Source of the DNA: an uncultured Clostridia bacterium
GTDB lineage: Bacteria > Bacillota > Clostridia > TANB77 > CAG-508
Assembly (NCBI GenBank): GCA_948857205.1
Contig: CAQPRV010000101.1
Coordinates: 1-5,988, forward strand
Length of the DNA stretch: 5,988 nt
Reading direction: 5' to 3'
Shown in pieces: positions 5,571 to 5,988 of this stretch. Made by a program: the position numbers and the translations under genes. Under the pieces are notes generated by a model. It did no database searches. It was not told the origin of the DNA and saw only the letters and a program-made list of their open reading frames with translations. Every line of letters begins with the position of its first letter. Position 1 is the first letter of the stretch.

Positions 5571-5615
5571 TTTTTGTTTGCAACTTCTCTTCGTTCTGTT
5601 GTATTGTTATTCATA

Positions 5616-5988
5616 CCGATAGAGTATCCGTGGCTTAAGTTTGCGCTCTTTATGGTTCCCTATCTGGTGATTGGCTATGACATTCTGCGAAAGGCGTTTC
5701 TGGGCGTGATCCACGGCGAGGTTTTCGATGAGAATTTCCTGATGGCGGTAGCTACCGTGGGAGCTATTCTGCTTGGAGAATATACGGAAGGCGTGGCTGT
5801 CATGCTCTTTTATCAGATCGGTGAGCTTTTCCAGAGCTACGCGGTGGGAAAGAGCAGGGGGAACATTGCGAAGCTGATGGATATCCGTCCGGATTACGCC
5901 AATATAGAGGTGGACGGACGTGTAGTGCAGGTGGCCCCGGACGATGTGGAGATCGGCACGCTCATTACGGTTATGCCCGGTGAAAAAG
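5616..5988 (+). CDS. Heavy-metal P1B-type ATPase, internal fragment (CadA/ZntA-like), both ends missing
   Basis: Reading from CCG 5616 the frame is open to the window end (124 codons). P1B-type ATPases pump Zn, Cd, Pb or Co ions out across the cytoplasmic membrane. Visible: a membrane helix FALFMVPYLVIGYDILRKA (about 9-27); FDENFLMAVATVGAILLGEYTE with the second helix pair; the cytoplasmic joint MLFYQIGELFQSYAVGKSR; the start of the actuator domain (DIRPDYANIEVDG); and finally VMPGEK, which in the family continues into the PGE..P.DG segment. The CPC metal site, DKTGT phosphorylation site and ATP-binding domain lie past the window edge. The gene start, any metal-binding domain and roughly the first 30-40 residues are absent: upstream is AT-rich DNA belonging to the divergent ATPase leader, with no start codon or ribosome binding site for this frame. 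Codon use (CTG, GGC, GCG) and about 53% GC differ sharply from everything to the left. Within this window it is a truncated, foreign gene. Confidence 0.85.

Noticed and set aside
5528..5614. Upstream ATG at 5614 as the start of the transporter ATPase (284 aa)
   Set aside because: The 29 extra residues show no family homology, there is no ribosome binding site near 5614, and the ATG lies at the compositional junction; ATG 5527 has a strong site at the right distance.

Overview
The window comes from a very AT-rich, low-GC Gram-positive genome, most likely a gut-type Clostridia or related Firmicute. The signs are A/T-ending codons, strong AGGAG-type ribosome binding sites, TAA stops, a BceAB-type ABC transporter and AT-rich U-tract terminators. 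The last ~375 bases are different: about 53% G+C by hand count (5641-5988), GC-ending codons, and an internal piece of a heavy-metal P-type ATPase. Composition and gene content both change abruptly near 5600-5616. The window therefore looks like two DNAs joined, either by an assembly chimera or by a real recombination.

Layout from left to right. Positions 1-253 hold a plus-strand terminator (39-66) for a gene beyond the left edge and a minus-strand terminator (176-208) for the tRNA. A minus-strand tRNA-Leu(CAA) with encoded CCA lies at 254-336. Positions 337-851 hold no convincing gene, only AT hairpins and one weak promoter/micro-ORF candidate. Positions 852-2399 hold an accessory cluster, all on the minus strand. 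It runs, in transcription order, from an EEP-superfamily phosphodiesterase/nuclease whose only plausible start is ATT, through an ASCH-like N-terminus joined in frame to a TPR (ST7-like) C-terminal part but interrupted by a TAA codon, to a translationally coupled 79-aa DUF6429-like protein. Positions 2400-2682 hold the terminator of the transporter operon, an unplaced strong Shine-Dalgarno sequence and a possible 40-aa membrane microprotein. Positions 2683-5527 hold the transporter operon: ATPase first, then a 10-TM permease, overlapping by 11 bases. From about 5616 to the end is the foreign P-type ATPase fragment on the plus strand, with no N-terminus.

Functionally, the ATPase and permease form one complex of the type that protects Gram-positive cells from cell-envelope-active peptides. 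The two-component system that usually sits next to it is not visible; the place where it would be expected is where the junction falls. The accessory cluster shows two lesions in adjacent genes (a non-ATG start and a nonsense codon), which suggests decay, although the EEP active site and the 79-aa gene look intact. I see no CRISPR array, insertion sequence, integrase or rRNA, and no clear new biological system. The strongest points for follow-up are the junction at the right edge and the broken ASCH/TPR reading frame.
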